A stretch of DNA of 64,000 bases from Borreliella bissettiae DN127. Lineage in GTDB: Bacteria; Spirochaetota; Spirochaetia; Borreliales; Borreliaceae. Positions 1 through 9,771 of this stretch are shown one piece after another. The translations under genes and the position numbers were made by a program. How positions within the stretch are numbered: the stretch's first letter is position 1; the number at the start of each line of letters is the position of its first letter. The notes under the pieces are model-generated. The model ran no database searches. It was given only the letters and a program-made list of their open reading frames with translations, and had not been told where the DNA came from. The stretch spans positions 124,001 through 188,000 of the forward strand of contig NC_015921.1 of the NCBI RefSeq assembly GCF_000222305.1, read 5' to 3'.

Positions 1-609
1 GTCTAATCCTTTGTAGCTTGTATCAAGGTAAAAAACCCCTTTTGATAATTTTAACTTACCATATTGTTTTTTCTTGTCAACATCATCTCTTCTTTTAAGA
101 GTGCGCTCTAATTCTTCTAAAGTCTCATTCCCATTTCTTTGCTCATATCGCCTCAAAGCTCGAACTTTAACAGAAGCATCAAGATATATTTTAAATTCAG
201 ATTCTGGAAAAACTACAGTAGTAATATCTCTACCTTCTATTATATAATTATCATCGCTAAATTTAACAACCTCTCTCAATTTTTTATTCACAATGTTTCT
301 TATTCCAACATAAGAAGAATAAAAAGAAACTTGAAAATCAATCTTATCATTTAAAATTTGATTTTCAACATTCTCTCCATTAAGCAAAAAGGTGGAATTA
401 TTAAAACTTATATCATTCTCAAGAATCAAATCTAAAAGACTATCCTCACTAATAAAATCACTACTACTCATAAGAGATCTTTGAGCAATTAAAGTTATTA
501 TCCTATAAAGATGCCCAGAACTGATAAATTTATAGTTCAGCCTTACGCCAAGCTCTCTTGCAATTGAGCTTTTTCCTGATGCTGAAGGCCCATCAATTGC
601 TATTATCAT
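1..609 (-). CDS. cmk: Cytidylate kinase (3' end cut off by the window)
   Basis: Reading the minus strand from ATG at 609 gives MIIAIDGPSASGKSSIAREL, a P-loop (GPSASGKSS) typical of CMP kinase. It transfers phosphate from ATP to CMP/dCMP in the cytoplasm. Further on, the segment IIEGRDITTVVFPESEFKIYLDAS matches the family's GRDIGT-V-FP region, followed by an Arg-rich lid (RALRRYEQRNG). 203 codons are visible and the frame is still open at base 1, so the last residues lie outside. The start overlaps the end of the upstream pseudouridine synthase gene by 17 bp, so it is probably translated from the same mRNA. In many bacteria cmk lies next to rpsA, which cannot be checked here. Confidence 0.93.
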   Translation of the reverse strand, partial: MIIAIDGPSASGKSSIARELGVRLNYKFISSGHLYRIITLIAQRSLMSSSDFISEDSLLDLILENDISFNNSTFLLNGENVENQILNDKIDFQVSFYSSYVGIRNIVNKKLREVVKFSDDNYIIEGRDITTVVFPESEFKIYLDASVKVRALRRYEQRNGNETLEELERTLKRRDDVDKKKQYGKLKLSKGVFYLDTSYKGLD

Positions 610-1342
610 TTAATTTCTCCAGCTTGGATTTTAAACTATTTATCTTAGACAAAGGAACAATTTTTACTTGACCTTCCTTTAAACTATCCAAATTAATATT
701 GCCAATTCTAATTCTATGAATTTTTTTTAAAAAAATATTTTTGCTCAAAAATACTTTTCTTATTTCTCTATTTTTCCCTTCGTCTAAAATCAATCTAGCA
801 GAATTTTTATTTAAAATTTCATAAGATTTTAATTTAAAAAATTCTTTTTTTACCTTTATACCCGATTTAAAAGAAATAAGCAAATTTTCATCAATATCTT
901 TTTTTGATTCAATAATATATTCTCTTTCAACTTTTCGCCTTGGGTGAATAATATCATTTGCAAATTTACCATCATTGGTAAATAATAAAAGTCCAGAGCT
1001 TTTAAAATCAAGCCTACCGATTGAAAACACACGCTCTTTAAATAAAGGTTGAACCAAAGATATTGCTAACTTTCTTCCATTAACATCAAAATTGGAACAT
1101 AAGTAATTTTTAGGCTTGTTAAGAGCTAGATAAATTTTATTATTACTTTGAAAATCTTTAAAAACAAAAATCTGTTTTTTATAAATTATTCTGTCTCCTA
1201 AAGCCACTTTATCTCCAAGCTTAGCAATAGCGTTATTAACTCTTACAAGCCTCTTTTTTATCAGCTCCTCGCAAAATCTTCTTGACCCTACTCCCTTTTC
1301 AGCTAAAAAAACATGAACTCTGGGGGTTTTAAGTGCAATCAT
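593..1342 (-). CDS. rluB: RsuA/RluB-family 23S/16S rRNA pseudouridine synthase
   Basis: The 249-residue product begins with an S4 RNA-binding domain (about residues 8-55, RVHVFLAEKGVGSRRFCEELI) followed by a RsuA/RluB/RluE-type catalytic domain. The signature GRLDFKSSGLLLFTNDG (about residue 107) contains the catalytic Asp of this family. It isomerises a uridine in rRNA. The choice between RluB (23S) and RsuA (16S) is inferred from context: rluB commonly follows scpA/scpB in other bacteria, and here the gene overlaps a scpA-like gene by 14 bp. It also overlaps cmk by 17 bp, so the three appear translationally coupled. Confidence 0.87.
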   Translation of the reverse strand: MIALKTPRVHVFLAEKGVGSRRFCEELIKKRLVRVNNAIAKLGDKVALGDRIIYKKQIFVFKDFQSNNKIYLALNKPKNYLCSNFDVNGRKLAISLVQPLFKERVFSIGRLDFKSSGLLLFTNDGKFANDIIHPRRKVEREYIIESKKDIDENLLISFKSGIKVKKEFFKLKSYEILNKNSARLILDEGKNREIRKVFLSKNIFLKKIHRIRIGNINLDSLKEGQVKIVPLSKINSLKSKLEKLNDNSN

Positions 1343-2096
1343 TAATTTTACAACCTCGATACAACACTAATTTATGATTCAAATATCCTAAATTTATAAT
1401 ATTAAGCATTTTGCACTCAAGAGATACTAAAAAATAAGAAAATCTCTCAAAAGAATAATTATCGGCATTTAAATCTAAAAGAGAATCAAAAATTACACTA
1501 CTCTCTTTATTTAAAATAGAAATAATTTTCATCTTTTTTTCAAAAATTTTCAATTCATATTTATTGCAAAGGGGTTTAAATTTTTTATCACACAAAAAAT
1601 TTTTATTAATAACTTTTTTCTTTAATGCGTCAGACTTTCTCTTCAAATTTTTCCTTTTATTATTATCATTAGCAATAAAATTAATATTTTTAACAGAATT
1701 CTCACTACCGCCAGAAATAAATTTTTCAATCATTTTTGAGTCATAAAATTTAAAATTCTTCGTTTCACTTAATTGTAATTTTTTATTTTCTCTATTCTTG
1801 CTATAACATATTAATCTTTGCATAACTTTGCGATCAGCTTTATCTTTGTATTCAGGCTTCAGTGGAAATAAAATTTGAGTTTTCCAATAAAACAAATTAT
1901 TAGCAAGATAAAAAAAATCGATTAATCCTCTAATGCTTATATTAAGGTCACCTGAAACAACTATAAATTGTTCAATTATTTGATTTAAACTCAAAGTCTT
2001 AAGAATATGTCTATTCATACTAACATATTCAAAAAAAAGCTCTATTCCGCCCGTAAAATTATCAAGGCTGATAGAGTAACTATCCAATTCAGACAT
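1329..2096 (-). CDS. scpA: Divergent ScpA-like kleisin (segregation and condensation protein A)
   Basis: 255 residues. The N-terminus (LDNFTGGIELFFEYVSMNR, then LSLNQIIEQFIV) resembles the ScpA opening with its F-GPLDLLL-LI pattern, and the C-terminus has a short helical/winged-helix-like end (SFERFSYFLVSLECKMLNI). The middle (about residues 100-185) is Lys/Asn-rich and poorly conserved. ScpA is the kleisin that bridges SMC heads for chromosome compaction. The assignment rests on weak motif resemblance and on synteny with an rluB-type gene. No scpB is adjacent. It overlaps the downstream rluB-like gene by 14 bp and starts 14 bp after recA ends. Confidence 0.6.
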   Translation of the reverse strand: MSELDSYSISLDNFTGGIELFFEYVSMNRHILKTLSLNQIIEQFIVVSGDLNISIRGLIDFFYLANNLFYWKTQILFPLKPEYKDKADRKVMQRLICYSKNRENKKLQLSETKNFKFYDSKMIEKFISGGSENSVKNINFIANDNNKRKNLKRKSDALKKKVINKNFLCDKKFKPLCNKYELKIFEKKMKIISILNKESSVIFDSLLDLNADNYSFERFSYFLVSLECKMLNIINLGYLNHKLVLYRGCKINDCT

Positions 2097-2110
2097 TTAA
2101 ATTTTCCATA

Positions 2111-3208
2111 TTACTCAGATTCATCTTCTTTAAATTCAATGAGGTTATCATCCTTTTGATCAAAATTATTAAAAATTATTTCTCTAAGCCTCTTATCCAA
2201 ATCATTTGCAAGTGCTACTTCTTTACTAAGATAATCAATAACACTCTCTCTTCCTTGTCCCAACTTATTATCTCCTAATGAATACCAAGAACCTGCTTTT
2301 TGTATTAAATTATGCTTAATAGCCAAATCTAAAATACCAGCTTCTTTTGAAATACCTTTCCCAAAATAAATTATCAATTCTACTTTGCGAAAAGGTGGAG
2401 CAACCTTATTCTTCACAATCTTAACTCTAATCTTATTGCCAATAACATCATCACTTGAGCCTGATCTAGTTACTTGTTCTATCTTTCGAACCTCAAGCCT
2501 AAGAGATGCATAAAACTTTAAAGCATTTCCGCCAGTAGTGGTCTCTGGATTGCCAAACATAATACCAATCCTCATTCTTATTTGATTAATAAACATAATG
2601 CAAGTGTTGGATTTAGAAAGTATGCCAGTAATCTTTCTAAGAGCCTTGCTCATTAGTCTTGCTTGAAGGCCAATCTGAGAATCGCCCATTTCTCCATCTA
2701 TCTCTAATTTAGGGGTTAGAGCAGCTACAGAATCAACTACAATCAAATCAACACCACCACTTCTGATTAAATGCTCAGCAATCTCAAGGGCCTGCTCTCC
2801 GGTATCAGGCTGACTAAGCCAAAGTTCTGCAACATTAACTCCTAAAGCTTTTGCATAAACAGGATCAAGAGCATGCTCAGCATCAATAAATGCAGCTATT
2901 CCGCCCTCTTTTTGCACCTCAGCAATCGCTTGAAGAGTCAAAGTAGTTTTACCAGACGACTCGGGGCCAAAAATTTCTATTACCCGCCCCCTAGGATACC
3001 CACCAATGCCAAGAGCCTCATCTAATACAATAGATCCACTTGACATACTCTTTATACCTTTTCCGACAGGAGATTCTCCCATCTTAATAAGACTTCCCTT
3101 CCCAAAAGCTTTTTCTATTTGAACTCTTGCAAGCTCAACAGCTTCCTCTTTATTTGCTCTTTCTATGTCAATAACAGCTTTTTCCCTTTTTTCCTTTAAC
3201 TTTGACAT
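2111..3208 (-). CDS. recA: RecA recombinase
   Basis: 365 residues, close to the usual ~350. Walker A is GPESSGKTT (about residue 80), and further RecA signatures are [22 protein letters not shown] and the L2-loop/ATPase region ([34 protein letters not shown]). It forms ATP-dependent filaments on single-stranded DNA for recombination. I see no LexA-type operator upstream; the gene lies 13 bp downstream of greA in the same direction, so it appears to be transcribed as part of the TPR-greA-recA-scpA-rluB-cmk run rather than from an SOS promoter. The C-terminus is acidic ([13 protein letters not shown]), as is typical. Confidence 0.98.
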   Translation of the reverse strand: MSKLKEKREKAVIDIERANKEEAVELARVQIEKAFGKGSLIKMGESPVGKGIKSMSSGSIVLDEALGIGGYPRGRVIEIFGPESSGKTTLTLQAIAEVQKEGGIAAFIDAEHALDPVYAKALGVNVAELWLSQPDTGEQALEIAEHLIRSGGVDLIVVDSVAALTPKLEIDGEMGDSQIGLQARLMSKALRKITGILSKSNTCIMFINQIRMRIGIMFGNPETTTGGNALKFYASLRLEVRKIEQVTRSGSSDDVIGNKIRVKIVKNKVAPPFRKVELIIYFGKGISKEAGILDLAIKHNLIQKAGSWYSLGDNKLGQGRESVIDYLSKEVALANDLDKRLREIIFNNFDQKDDNLIEFKEDESE

Positions 3209-3221
3209 TCTTGAATTTTTC

Positions 3222-5927
3222 CTAGCTAAATTTTATGGGTTCTATTTTCTTTACAAAATATCTAAAATCAGTATTATTTATAACAAAACTAAGACTATCA
3301 CCCTCTTTAGAATCAAGTAAATTTTCTCCAAAAGGCGATTTATATGAAATAATGCCTTTATCGGGGTTTGATTCCCAAGGTCCAAGTATTAAATAAGATT
3401 CATCTTTACCTGTAGCTTCATTTAAAATGATAACCTTAGTCCCAAAACCAACAACAGAACTTTGAAGATCCTTAGTATCTATAACTTTTGCATTCTCTAT
3501 TTCCAACATTAAGGAGTTTAATCTTTTTGTCAAAAACTGTTGTTTTTCCTTAGCAGAATGATATTCAGCATTTTCTTTTAAATCGCCAAGTTCACGAGCT
3601 TTTCCAATTTCTTTTGAATTTTCTGGAATTTCAACTTCCTTTAAATGTTTAAGCTCCTTTTGCTTTTTGTTCAAAGAACTTAATATGGTTAAAAATCCAA
3701 TCTCCATTTTCTCGCCTGCAAGCTGCATCTTTTCATCTTCAAACTCAACCGAATCAAACAATTGCCTTATTATAGATTTAATCTCTAAAAGATCCTTTGG
3801 GGGGAAATCTTTTACATAAAAACAAGTCATATAAACTCTTTTTGCAAGTTCCTCATCTCTTGCAACTTCTAAAACCGATTTAAGATATCCATCTTTAACT
3901 AAAAGATTAATTACCATTTTATAAATTCTTTTACTTGCAACAGAATTATTTTTATTATTAATTTTGATAACACTATCTGTTAAAATTTTAATCAAATTAG
4001 ATAAAAGATCTGAATCTGAATAACTAAGTTCTATAGAATAAGTTTTATAGTGCTTCAAAATCCAAATATAAGCATCTTTATAAATCTTATAATTTTTTAT
4101 AACATAATTAAATAATTTTTCCACTTCTCTGGGATCTTCTTTGTAAAGTGATTCAACCAATCTCTTATTAACAGAATGAGGAAAAAGTTCTTTGTAATAT
4201 AAAATCCAATTGCTAAGTTCTTTTTTAATTAAAACAACCAATTCTTTTTTTATTTCTGCATTCAAAATTGAATCAAAAAGATCCACTATTCCTTTTGAAT
4301 ACTCCTTTAAAAGAGACTCTAAATTAACATTTTTTTCTATATTAACTTTTGATGATAATTCTTCAGAAAAATTCCCTAAAGATTTAAGAATAACGTAAGA
4401 ACTTATAACATGATGATCAACCTTTGTAAAATTGTTAACATAAATTAAAAAATAATTAAGCATCTCTTCTTCAATATGCAAATCCTTAACAATTCCTTTA
4501 ACATTACAATAGTTTATAAATATCTCGTATCTTTTATAAAAATCTTTCTCAATCTTGAATTTATCATACATTTTTTCATTCAAATTGGAAGATCTCTCAT
4601 TATATATATAACAATCAAGCTTGCTAGAGTCCATAACAAAATGGGGATTATCCTTTAAAATTTGCTTTGCCCTCAAGCTCCATGAATTCCACGAACTTTG
4701 AGTCATCAAGCTTGGAACCAACTCTTTTTTTATTCCCTTTAAATCAATAGCTTTATAGCTTTTTATAATAACCTTTATAGCCCACTCAATATCTTTTTTT
4801 ACTCTATCTGCAAGCTCCTCTTTAGGCGTTACAGCCTTTAATACCCTAATATCTTCTCTGCTAAGAGGAGACAAAGCCGACATCGCCATATCAAACCCAA
4901 TAAAATGACCTCTTTTAGAAACAAAATCAACCGTAATGCCGTTATCATTTACATCCCTTACTATTCCAACAGACCAAGTCTGATGATAAACAAAATTGCC
5001 CTTTGCAAAAAACAAATATTTTTCAAAGTCTAAATATACATCAACAAAATTTTTATCTAAGTTTTCAATATCAGACTTTATAAGATAATCCTCAATATTT
5101 TTAACATCTTTATATCTTTCTCTTAAAAATTTAACTAAATTTTCTCTTGCCTTATGATTTTTGTTATCAAGCTTTAAAATACCTTTTAAAATTTCTATTG
5201 TCTCATCAACATTATCAGTCAAAGAATAATGATCAAATAAATCTTCATAAAGAACTATAGCCTTTTTAAACCCAAGATCTTTTTCAATTTTTTGTAAAAT
5301 AAGCAAAAAAGAATCAAAGTCGTCCGAAACATAATGAATAAGCCTGGCCCATACTTCTCTGATTCCTGACATTTGTTTTTTATCAATAAAACGATAAATA
5401 GCTTTTCTAAAATAAAAAATTGATTTTTGCAAATCAATAGTTTCATAATAAGTAGCAAGCTGTCTAACAAACACAGTGTCATCAATATCTGCTTCAACAA
5501 TTCTAGTCCAAATACTTGGAAGCTTGTCATTTTCATTGTTCTGAGCATATATTTTTGCAAGAGTATAAAGAGCGTGCTTATTCTCAGAAATTAAAAGCAT
5601 TTCATTGCATATATGCTCAACAAGAGCCCATTTTAAATTTTGAGAAAACAAATCAATAACGGCAAGCAAGTTCATATCATTTAAAGGTCGCCTACTATAT
5701 ATAAGCATTCCAGAAATATAAAGACCTGCTATGCTTTTTTTAACATCCTTTAAATGCCTGCCACAAATATCAAGCACATCTTCCGTTAAGCCTTCATCAA
5801 TTATATTGTCTATTAAATCATCTAATTCTTTTATTTTGGCAAGAGAATAATTATTAACAACTATTCTTGTCCACTTATCTTCTTGTAAAATACTATCTAA
5901 TTTCTCTATGGTAGTAATATTAGACAT
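3222..5927 (-). CDS. greA: GreA transcript cleavage factor with a very long N-terminal extension
   Basis: 901 residues from ATG at 5927, which has AGGAG six bases upstream. Only about the last 165 residues are GreA: the coiled-coil tip [20 protein letters not shown] carries the acidic Asp and Glu needed for transcript cleavage, and the C-terminal FKBP-like domain follows ([11 protein letters not shown] to [13 protein letters not shown]). Canonical GreA is ~158 residues. The ~735-residue front part is helical with TPR-like stretches ([43 protein letters not shown]). GreA rescues backtracked RNA polymerase. The extension's role is unknown; protein-protein interaction is an inference. The preceding gene is also a TPR protein. 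Confidence 0.93.
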   Translation of the reverse strand: MSNITTIEKLDSILQEDKWTRIVVNNYSLAKIKELDDLIDNIIDEGLTEDVLDICGRHLKDVKKSIAGLYISGMLIYSRRPLNDMNLLAVIDLFSQNLKWALVEHICNEMLLISENKHALYTLAKIYAQNNENDKLPSIWTRIVEADIDDTVFVRQLATYYETIDLQKSIFYFRKAIYRFIDKKQMSGIREVWARLIHYVSDDFDSFLLILQKIEKDLGFKKAIVLYEDLFDHYSLTDNVDETIEILKGILKLDNKNHKARENLVKFLRERYKDVKNIEDYLIKSDIENLDKNFVDVYLDFEKYLFFAKGNFVYHQTWSVGIVRDVNDNGITVDFVSKRGHFIGFDMAMSALSPLSREDIRVLKAVTPKEELADRVKKDIEWAIKVIIKSYKAIDLKGIKKELVPSLMTQSSWNSWSLRAKQILKDNPHFVMDSSKLDCYIYNERSSNLNEKMYDKFKIEKDFYKRYEIFINYCNVKGIVKDLHIEEEMLNYFLIYVNNFTKVDHHVISSYVILKSLGNFSEELSSKVNIEKNVNLESLLKEYSKGIVDLFDSILNAEIKKELVVLIKKELSNWILYYKELFPHSVNKRLVESLYKEDPREVEKLFNYVIKNYKIYKDAYIWILKHYKTYSIELSYSDSDLLSNLIKILTDSVIKINNKNNSVASKRIYKMVINLLVKDGYLKSVLEVARDEELAKRVYMTCFYVKDFPPKDLLEIKSIIRQLFDSVEFEDEKMQLAGEKMEIGFLTILSSLNKKQKELKHLKEVEIPENSKEIGKARELGDLKENAEYHSAKEKQQFLTKRLNSLMLEIENAKVIDTKDLQSSVVGFGTKVIILNEATGKDESYLILGPWESNPDKGIISYKSPFGENLLDSKEGDSLSFVINNTDFRYFVKKIEPIKFS

Positions 5928-5964
5928 CAAACTCTCCTAATATCGATTTTTTAGCATCAAGCAA

Positions 5965-6909
5965 CTAATTTACATACTGTTGATAAATACCTAGGTCTAT
6001 TTCTTTTATGTATAACAAAATCTCATCAATACGTGCCCTATCTTCTTTTATCCTTACATAATGATCAATAAGCCAAAAATATTTATTAATAAGCCTTGGA
6101 AGCAATATGCTTTCATTTATTGATCTATAAGACTTTTCTTTAAGTTCATTGCGCAAACTGTAAACAGACTGCTTTAGCTGTCCAAGCTCTATAGGCCTTA
6201 ACTCTCTTTTGATATTAAAAACACCATTAAGAGAGCCATAAACAGGAATCCATTCTTTTATAAGATCATCTGAAATATTTCTGTCAGACTTAATAAGATC
6301 TATTAATCTTAAAATCATATCAGACTCAAGAGAATATATATCTATCTTTTGAGGATTAATAAAAAAAGCCTCTCTGAATAAGACTTTAGCCTCTTTAATT
6401 TCATCAACCAACGCATAAGAATCAGCAAGCTCTGCAACAACATCTGAGTTATCTTTAAAATCCCCTAATATTTGCAAAAAAACATTAATTGCTCTCTCAT
6501 AATTTCCCATGCCTTTATAAGACTTAGCAATTTTTATTAAAAGGTCCAAATTTTCTGGATGCATTTTGTATATATTTTTATATATATAAAGACAGGTCTG
6601 AAACACAAAATATTTTATAGAATTGCGACCTTGCAAAAAATTACAACCCATCTTTTTCAAATATCGTCCTGCAAAATTATTCCACTCTCGTATTAAAAAT
6701 TCTGCCTTTTCATAATCTTGCCCTATTCTATCAAGGCTTTCAACCTGACCATTCCAATACACAGAACTTTTCAAAGCTGTTAGAATTTCAATATTATCAA
6801 AATCAAGAGAATGAGCCTCTTCGGATTTTATTAAAGCTTCTTTGAAATTGCCTTTTCTAAAATCTAAATAAATCTCTTTGATCAATTCAACGATTCTTTC
6901 TGATGACAC
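5965..6909 (-). CDS. TPR-repeat protein, unknown function
   Basis: 314 residues starting at GTG (6907-6909), with a G-rich stretch (GGTGGGG) just upstream as the likely ribosome-binding site. TPR-like helix pairs are visible at about residues 15-45 (FRKGNFKEALIKSEEAHSLD) and 120-185 (AKSYKGMGNYERAINVFLQI, ADSYALVDEIKEAKVLFREA). There is no signal peptide or membrane segment, so it should be cytoplasmic. It is the first gene of the run that continues into greA, recA and cmk, with 37 bp to greA. Sharing an mRNA with a TPR-extended GreA hints at a common partner, but that is speculation. Confidence 0.85.
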   Translation of the reverse strand: MSSERIVELIKEIYLDFRKGNFKEALIKSEEAHSLDFDNIEILTALKSSVYWNGQVESLDRIGQDYEKAEFLIREWNNFAGRYLKKMGCNFLQGRNSIKYFVFQTCLYIYKNIYKMHPENLDLLIKIAKSYKGMGNYERAINVFLQILGDFKDNSDVVAELADSYALVDEIKEAKVLFREAFFINPQKIDIYSLESDMILRLIDLIKSDRNISDDLIKEWIPVYGSLNGVFNIKRELRPIELGQLKQSVYSLRNELKEKSYRSINESILLPRLINKYFWLIDHYVRIKEDRARIDEILLYIKEIDLGIYQQYVN

Positions 6910-6959
6910 ATCCCCACCATTTTAAACAATATATACAAACCCCCGTTACACTTCATTTA

Positions 6960-6987
6960 ATTATATCATTTATCAATTTTTAGTCAA
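6960..6987 (-). promoter_or_regulatory. Sigma70-type promoter for the TPR-greA-recA-cmk run
   Basis: On the minus strand TTGACT (6982-6987) is followed by a 16-bp spacer and a perfect TATAAT (6960-6965). The predicted start would give a leader of roughly 45 bases before the GTG at 6909. It is one of the best consensus promoters in the window. Confidence 0.65.
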
Positions 6988-7071
6988 ACAAGAAATTAGG
7001 GCAAAATAACAATATTTCATTTATTATTCTTTTAAAATAAAATCTTATATTATAATATTAAAAAGAAAATT

Positions 7072-8223
7072 GTGGGGTCAAATTCTAGTAGATATATGGA
7101 ACCTAATAAAATTATCAATAAGTCTATTTATTACTATAATTCAAAAAAATATTCACAGGCAATAAAACTCCTAGAAAAAGAAATTTTTTTATTCAAAAAT
7201 TACTATTTGTATCACTATGTCTTAGGAATGTCTTATCTTCGCATTGGAAACCTTGGCAATGCTCAAACATATCTTAAAAAAGCTTACACCCTAAATCCAA
7301 GCGAACCAAATATAAAACAAGCTATTGCTATACTTTTAGTAAGTCAAGGCAAAGAAGAAAAAGCTATTCAGATATGGCTTAAAATGATAGAAGAAAATCA
7401 AGAAGTAGATAGATCAGAGCTGTCTCTTGAAATTATTCGAAAAAATCCCATTAAAGGCTCTGCCTTTTTTAAAAATAACAACCTATATGAAAAATTATTC
7501 CCAACAATTAAAGCAATACCCGATAAAAATTCAACAAAGTTAATCATAATAATTATCATAGGGGGAATTGTATTTATTTCAATGTTAGCAATCTATTTTA
7601 TTTTTTATGAACAAAAAACACCAACATCCGCAAATCTAAAAGCAGAAATAAACAAAAATTTAAACAATATTGCTGCTTACATTGATGACATTAAAATAAA
7701 TAACAAAGAAAAAATAAAAAATGAAGAAGGCCAATTCATATTAATACTAACCAGCGACGAAATTAAAAATTCTTTCGAAAAAATCAAAATTTATTTAAAA
7801 AAGGGAAAAGATAATTTTGCAAGAGTAGAAATAAATAAAATATTAAATTCAAATGCATCAGAATCAATAAAACTAAAAGCCAAAAATCTTGCAAGTTTTA
7901 TTTCAAGACCAGATTTCATTAGCTTTAATGAACATCTAAACCTAAAAGATATTAAAAAAGATCCATCAATATATTCAAACGTATATGTAAAATGGGAAGG
8001 AGTAGTAAATAATATTGAAAAAAAAGATAACATAATTCAATTTGACTTTTACGTAGGATACAACAAAAATGTACTCTCAGGAATTATCCCAACAAAAACA
8101 ACTTTTGATATTGATATTGATTTTAAAGATAATGTTGAAATACTTGGACAAATAGAATATAAAAAGAACAAACTTACCTTAAATGCAATAACAATTAGAA
8201 AAATAGATAAAAATGCAAATTGA
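7072..8223 (+). CDS. TPR protein with one central membrane span, unknown function
   Basis: 383 residues if it begins at GTG 7072; ATG at 7096 is an alternative. Neither has a good ribosome-binding site. Two TPR-like units lie at about residues 15-110 (INKSIYYYNSKKYSQAIKLL, LGMSYLRIGNLGNAQTYLKK). A strong hydrophobic segment follows at about 157-178 (LIIIIIIGGIVFISMLAIYF), then a ~200-residue hydrophilic C-terminal domain. The N-terminal TPRs would be cytoplasmic and the C-terminal part periplasmic if it is a single-pass protein with no signal peptide. It diverges from the TPR-greA operon and converges on hisS. A TATAAT lies at 7051-7056 with no clear -35. I do not recognise a specific function. 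Confidence 0.82.
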   Translation: MGSNSSRYMEPNKIINKSIYYYNSKKYSQAIKLLEKEIFLFKNYYLYHYVLGMSYLRIGNLGNAQTYLKKAYTLNPSEPNIKQAIAILLVSQGKEEKAIQIWLKMIEENQEVDRSELSLEIIRKNPIKGSAFFKNNNLYEKLFPTIKAIPDKNSTKLIIIIIIGGIVFISMLAIYFIFYEQKTPTSANLKAEINKNLNNIAAYIDDIKINNKEKIKNEEGQFILILTSDEIKNSFEKIKIYLKKGKDNFARVEINKILNSNASESIKLKAKNLASFISRPDFISFNEHLNLKDIKKDPSIYSNVYVKWEGVVNNIEKKDNIIQFDFYVGYNKNVLSGIIPTKTTFDIDIDFKDNVEILGQIEYKKNKLTLNAITIRKIDKNAN

Positions 8224-8268
8224 TCCTAATATCTTTGCTAAAATTTTAAAAAAAATTAACATTTAATA

Positions 8269-9639
8269 TTAAAAAGGGGTACACAGTAACTTTTCATTAC
8301 ATTTGATAAGATTTATTGATTCTTCAAAAGAAAGCAACAATTCTTCTTTTTTTGTTAAATCTCTTACTTTCATTTTATTTTCTTTATATTCTTCTTGACC
8401 AACAAAAATTAAAAATCTTATTTCTTTGCTTAAAGCATATTCTATTTGCTCTTTAATATTTTTACCATTTTTATTTTTAAAATAGACTTCACAAGAAATA
8501 TTTTTAACCTTAGAATAATCATGATTTCTAAACCTAGTAGCAAGTTCATAATAATAATTTTGCAAAGCACTGTCTAAATTTACAATCAAAACTTTAGATC
8601 TAGCCTTAGTGACAAATATTTTAATATAACTAAACTTTTCAAGATCAATTATATCCTTTATTCTGTCAACACCAAAAGATCCGCCAACTCCTGAAATTTT
8701 TTGAATAGAGTTTGAGAACGAAGAAACTAAATTGTCATACCTTCCCCCACTACAAACACTGCCCATATTGCTGCCAAACACCTCAGATTCAAAAACAATC
8801 CCTGTATAATAATCAAGCCCACGCGATATTTTAAGATTTAAGTTAAAAGAATCTTGAATTTTTAACAAACTAAGATGCCGAAAAACATCTTCTACTCTCT
8901 TGACAGACTCATTATCGCCTAAAATACTTTTTAAAGCTTGTATTTTATCTTTAAAAGTACCTTGCAAGCTCACTAAACTTAAGATTGAATCTACTGCTTC
9001 TTTTTCAATCTCAAGAAGCAGCGCTTCTTTAACCTTGTCAATTCCTATTTTGTCTATTTTGTCAATATTTCTTAAAATAAAAATAGATTTTTCTTTAAGT
9101 CCTAATTTTTCAAAAAAAGAATTCAATATACCAAGATGAGAATAATGAATAATAAATTTTTTATTAATGCCTTCGATAAAATTCAAAAAAATCTCTTCAA
9201 GTCCATAATATACAACAGAAAGAATCTCAGCATCACCCCTAAAACTATCTTCTCCGACTATATCAAAATCGAATTGCATAAACTCTCTGTATCTACCTTT
9301 CTGAGAATTCTCTCCTCTGAAAACTTTTCCAAATTGAGAGCGTCTAAAAGGAAATTTTAAAGCAGAAATATTTGTAGCAACAAATCTGGCAAAAGGCACG
9401 GTTAAATCAAATCGCATGGAAACATCTCTGCCTCCATTGTCTTTAAACCTATAAATTTGCTTTTCGGTTTCCTCCCCACCCTTTTTCAAAAGCAAATCTG
9501 AATATTCAAGAACTGGAGTATCTATTAAGTCAAAATTATAAGAATTAAGAACACTAAATATCTGCCTAACAATATGAATTCGAATCAAAGAATCTTTCGG
9601 TAAATAATCTTTAAAGCCTTTTAAAGTTTTAATATCCAT
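8269..9639 (-). CDS. hisS: Histidyl-tRNA synthetase
   Basis: 456 residues, class II aminoacyl-tRNA synthetase. Motif 2 is seen as FRGENSQKGRYREFMQFDFDI. The histidine-specific signatures are GLDYYTGIVFE and SGGRYDNLV, and a C-terminal anticodon-binding domain follows (about 335-440). It charges tRNA-His with histidine. It stands alone on the minus strand, facing the TPR/membrane gene (convergent, 45 bp apart) and diverging from the penicillin-binding protein gene. Confidence 0.97.
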   Translation of the reverse strand: MDIKTLKGFKDYLPKDSLIRIHIVRQIFSVLNSYNFDLIDTPVLEYSDLLLKKGGEETEKQIYRFKDNGGRDVSMRFDLTVPFARFVATNISALKFPFRRSQFGKVFRGENSQKGRYREFMQFDFDIVGEDSFRGDAEILSVVYYGLEEIFLNFIEGINKKFIIHYSHLGILNSFFEKLGLKEKSIFILRNIDKIDKIGIDKVKEALLLEIEKEAVDSILSLVSLQGTFKDKIQALKSILGDNESVKRVEDVFRHLSLLKIQDSFNLNLKISRGLDYYTGIVFESEVFGSNMGSVCSGGRYDNLVSSFSNSIQKISGVGGSFGVDRIKDIIDLEKFSYIKIFVTKARSKVLIVNLDSALQNYYYELATRFRNHDYSKVKNISCEVYFKNKNGKNIKEQIEYALSKEIRFLIFVGQEEYKENKMKVRDLTKKEELLLSFEESINLIKCNEKLLCTPF

Positions 9640-9682
9640 TATATTATACCCTCTGCTATATAGTAATTTACTTTTTCAGAAT

Positions 9683-9710
9683 ATAATAACATATAATAAT
9701 ATAGATACAA
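9683..9710 (-). promoter_or_regulatory. Candidate hisS promoter
   Basis: Minus strand TTGTAT (9705-9710), 16-bp spacer, TATTAT (9683-9688), about 44 bases before the hisS ATG. The surroundings are so AT-rich that chance matches are possible. Confidence 0.4.
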
Positions 9711-9771
9711 AAAAAAATGAATAATTTTTTATTTCATATAGTCATAAAATAATTTAAGAGGTCCAAAATTC

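Noticed and set aside
139-354. 71-residue plus-strand ORF
   Set aside because: It is antisense to cmk, whose P-loop and GRD motifs establish the real frame.
5255-5560. 101-residue minus-strand ORF inside greA
   Set aside because: It is in another frame of the same strand within the well-supported greA reading frame.
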